Source of the DNA: Opitutus sp.
Lineage (GTDB): Bacteria; Verrucomicrobiota; Verrucomicrobiae; Opitutales; Opitutaceae
Assembly: GCA_009695065.1 (NCBI GenBank)
Contig: SIBR01000012.1
Location: 17,357 to 81,356, forward strand
Direction: 5' to 3'
Length of the DNA stretch: 64,000 nt
Shown here: in pieces, positions 62,365 through 64,000 of the stretch
Position numbering within the stretch: the first letter of the stretch is position 1
Layout of the letters: each line of letters begins with the position of its first letter
Translations under genes and position numbers: made by a program
The notes under the pieces: generated by a model
Told to the model about the DNA's origin: nothing
The model's input: the letters and a program-made list of their open reading frames with translations, nothing else
Database searches by the model: none

Positions 62365-63627
62365 ATGACCGTTGCTTCGAATGGCATGCCGGATAGCAAC
62401 GCTATATGTGTGTCAGAATATTTACCCACCTTAGGGGGATTGGGAATAGGGGATGGGGAGGTTTGGGTATTAGGATTGAATGAGCTATGGCAACACATGC
62501 CGGAAAGATGGAGAACTAGCAAAAGGTGGCATAAGGCGGTTCTAGTATTCTCCAACATCATCCAAAGGACTATTCTGCAGAGAAAGGATTGGGTGGCATT
62601 CTCTAGAGACTTTACGCGAGAGATAGCCGGCCAAGGGGATGGGCGCGAGATATTGAACATCCTTGCAAAAGCGGGAGCAATCGAGCGAGAGGCGCATTGG
62701 GCGTTTCATGGCGGCGCCCTACGCACAAAGCGCTGCCGAGTGTCGCCCAAGTGGGCTGCCCTCCCCGGCCAATTCTTCTCGGTGACACCTAGCATATTTG
62801 AACGCTATGAAACACATCGAAAAGAACAAAGACAGCGTGCGATGGAGTCTCACGAAGGCAACATGGCGTTCTGGGACGATATACAACATCTCTCATTGCA
62901 TCCCGACTACGTTGCCGCCATCCCACACTTTTCCCCGAGCGAATGGAAAAAGCGCATGGCTTGGTCGCATTCCATCCATCACATCAACCGCAGCGACTTC
63001 GATTTCACCGACGGCCATCGTGTGGGCCGGATTTATACCACGTTTTGTTCAACGCCTTCTCTGCTTCGCCGCTATGCTCTGCTAGACGGGGCTCCGGTGG
63101 TCGGGATTGACGTCAAGTGCTCACAGCCATTCCTCCATGGAACCCTTCTCGGAGCGTGTGAGGAGAAAGATAGATTCATGGCATCCGTGCTTTCTGGCAA
63201 CTTTTACGAAGACATTGGAGAAGCAAGTGGCATCGTGGCGGACATCCCCCGGAAAAAGCTCAAAGAAATGGTGTTTGGGCAGGTGTTCTATGGTCGCAAT
63301 CGTTTCGACGATATCGCACCTCTCTGGACGGCATTCACCCGCCTTTATCCTCAATTCGCCGCTGCCATCACCGAGAAGAAGCTAACCGACTACCGGGCGC
63401 TTTCTATCGAGATGCAGGATCTTGAAGCCAAGATTGTCCTCCGCGATGCCGTTCCAGCATTACGCCAAGCCGTCCCCGGCATACGGGTGCTGACGGTTCA
63501 CGACGCGATTTACGTAGCCCCGCAGCACGTGGACAATGCCAAGGCGGCGCTGAAACAGGCTTTTCTTCGAAAAACCGGCTACAGTCCGGCCCTAGCGGAG
63601 CAACCCTCGGCAATCGTAAGCCACTGA
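62365..63627 (+). CDS. compact family A DNA polymerase-like protein
   Basis: 420 residues. A pre-motif 'GRIYTTFCSTPSLLRR' resembles the TGRLSS...NIP region of PolA. Motif A-like is 'VVGIDVKCSQPFLHGTLLGA' (Asp249, SQ at 253-254, two residues more than D-Y-S-Q). Motif B is 'RKKLKEMVFGQVFYG' with Arg296, Lys300, Phe304 and Phe308/Tyr309 spaced as in the O-helix. Motif C is 'RVLTVHDAIYVAP' (His379, Asp380; the usual Glu after is Ala). A-to-B spacing (51) equals E. coli Pol I; B-to-C (80) is shorter. The N-terminal about 150 residues may hold a winged helix. No exonuclease domain. Confidence 0.7.
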   Translation: MTVASNGMPDSNAICVSEYLPTLGGLGIGDGEVWVLGLNELWQHMPERWRTSKRWHKAVLVFSNIIQRTILQRKDWVAFSRDFTREIAGQGDGREILNILAKAGAIEREAHWAFHGGALRTKRCRVSPKWAALPGQFFSVTPSIFERYETHRKEQRQRAMESHEGNMAFWDDIQHLSLHPDYVAAIPHFSPSEWKKRMAWSHSIHHINRSDFDFTDGHRVGRIYTTFCSTPSLLRRYALLDGAPVVGIDVKCSQPFLHGTLLGACEEKDRFMASVLSGNFYEDIGEASGIVADIPRKKLKEMVFGQVFYGRNRFDDIAPLWTAFTRLYPQFAAAITEKKLTDYRALSIEMQDLEAKIVLRDAVPALRQAVPGIRVLTVHDAIYVAPQHVDNAKAALKQAFLRKTGYSPALAEQPSAIVSH

Positions 63628-63759
63628 ACTCTCCCCGCACCTTTTTGCGGGCGGGCGCAACGGGGGAGCGGGATGGGTTGCCACTATCGCTCTCAGAGGA
63701 AGAATTAACCGTTTCCCGCTCATAAATTCAGCGTGCGGAAATCATGCTAAGATGGGCGC

Positions 63760-64000
63760 ATGACCTACAAGAGAGGGCCGAAACCACATCCCACGGACGG
63801 CTACCGCCAGAGGCTCAAGGGCTATTCCAGGGGGCCGACAGTCTCAGCCAGGACCAATCGCATCCTGACCTTGTTGCGCGACGTTTATTCGTTGCCGGTC
63901 GGGCGGATTATGGACGCTCTCATGGACTTCGCATGCGAACGCCCGGATTTCCAGATTTCGCTCAAAGGAAGGCGGCGAAGAAGATTTCGCGAATACGCGA
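63760..64000 (+). CDS. unknown basic protein, cut by window end
   Basis: 80 residues are visible from ATG 63760: MTYKRGPKPHPTDGYRQRLK at the start, then 'TNRILTLLRDVYSLPVGRIM'. It is Arg/Lys-rich, perhaps DNA-binding. The 132-bp gap before it holds a hairpin CCCGCA-CCTTTT-TGCGGG near 63636-63653. Not recognised. Confidence 0.6.
   Translation, partial: MTYKRGPKPHPTDGYRQRLKGYSRGPTVSARTNRILTLLRDVYSLPVGRIMDALMDFACERPDFQISLKGRRRRRFREYA

Larger units (their letters stand above)
60326..64000 (+). mobile_element. integrative element at ssrA (left end only)
   Basis: Integrase, excisionase-like HTH protein, polymerase-like protein and a further ORF, all on the plus strand and in visibly AT-richer DNA than the flank. 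It begins at the ssrA 3' end. No capsid, portal or relaxase is visible in the part seen, so it may be a phage satellite, a small genomic island or an ICE-like element. Confidence 0.75.

Overview
This 64 kb window reads as chromosome of a GC-rich, Gram-negative-type bacterium. It carries lipoprotein and Tat signals, HlyD/ABC efflux genes, a TlpA-like thioredoxin and a prepilin peptidase. Gene content, codon use and the many conserved proteins without good names suggest an Opitutus-like verrucomicrobium (Opitutaceae); that placement is inference. One chromosomal sample line (52801-52860) has 41 G/C in 60, about 68%. A line inside the right-hand element (62521-62580) has 26 in 60, about 43%.

Layout. 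0-9.8 kb: an ABC exporter cut by the window edge, a secreted protein, a TetR-controlled efflux operon resembling cecR-ybhGFS of enterobacteria, a MscS channel, a TerC protein, a DCC-family protein and two Hsp20 chaperones. 10-24 kb: a PatB/MalY aminotransferase, a tRNA dihydrouridine synthase, a RarD permease, an FKBP isomerase, a 2-hydroxyacid dehydrogenase, a uracil-DNA glycosylase, a DEAD-box helicase next to an RRM RNA-binding protein, an S4 protein and a YdeP-like molybdopterin oxidoreductase. 24-34 kb: a DUF5069-gluconokinase fusion, a penicillin acylase homologue, a nucleobase salvage pair ending in upp, a rhomboid-like protein, and secreted sugar or amide enzymes. 34-46 kb: an amidohydrolase, a D-amino acid oxidase, an M20 peptidase, a phosphatase-like protein, a Gfo/Idh oxidoreductase, two thioredoxin-fold proteins, a pseudouridine synthase, a GH3 protein and a LysR regulator. 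46-59.8 kb: YggS, SirB1, aroE, pilD, HU, YgfZ, a DAHP synthase behind a terminator-bearing leader, malate dehydrogenase, MutT, a hydrolase and a very long internally duplicated UxaA protein.

59.97-64 kb: a complete tmRNA gene (ssrA) is followed at once by a tyrosine integrase, an excisionase-like HTH protein, a small ORF and a 420-residue protein with motifs A, B and C of family A DNA polymerases. Low GC and the ssrA 3' end as junction mark this as an integrated element whose right end lies outside the window. It is the most interesting part of the window.

At least eight apparent frameshifts interrupt otherwise well-preserved genes, several of them at homopolymer runs. They look more like assembly indels than decay, but that needs reads. 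Four dispersed sequence families were seen in non-coding DNA: a GTCAAC-N5-GTTGAC palindrome (four sites), a 9-nt-period triplet repeat (two), an AATTTT-flanked hairpin cluster (one site), and a shared 15-mer (two).
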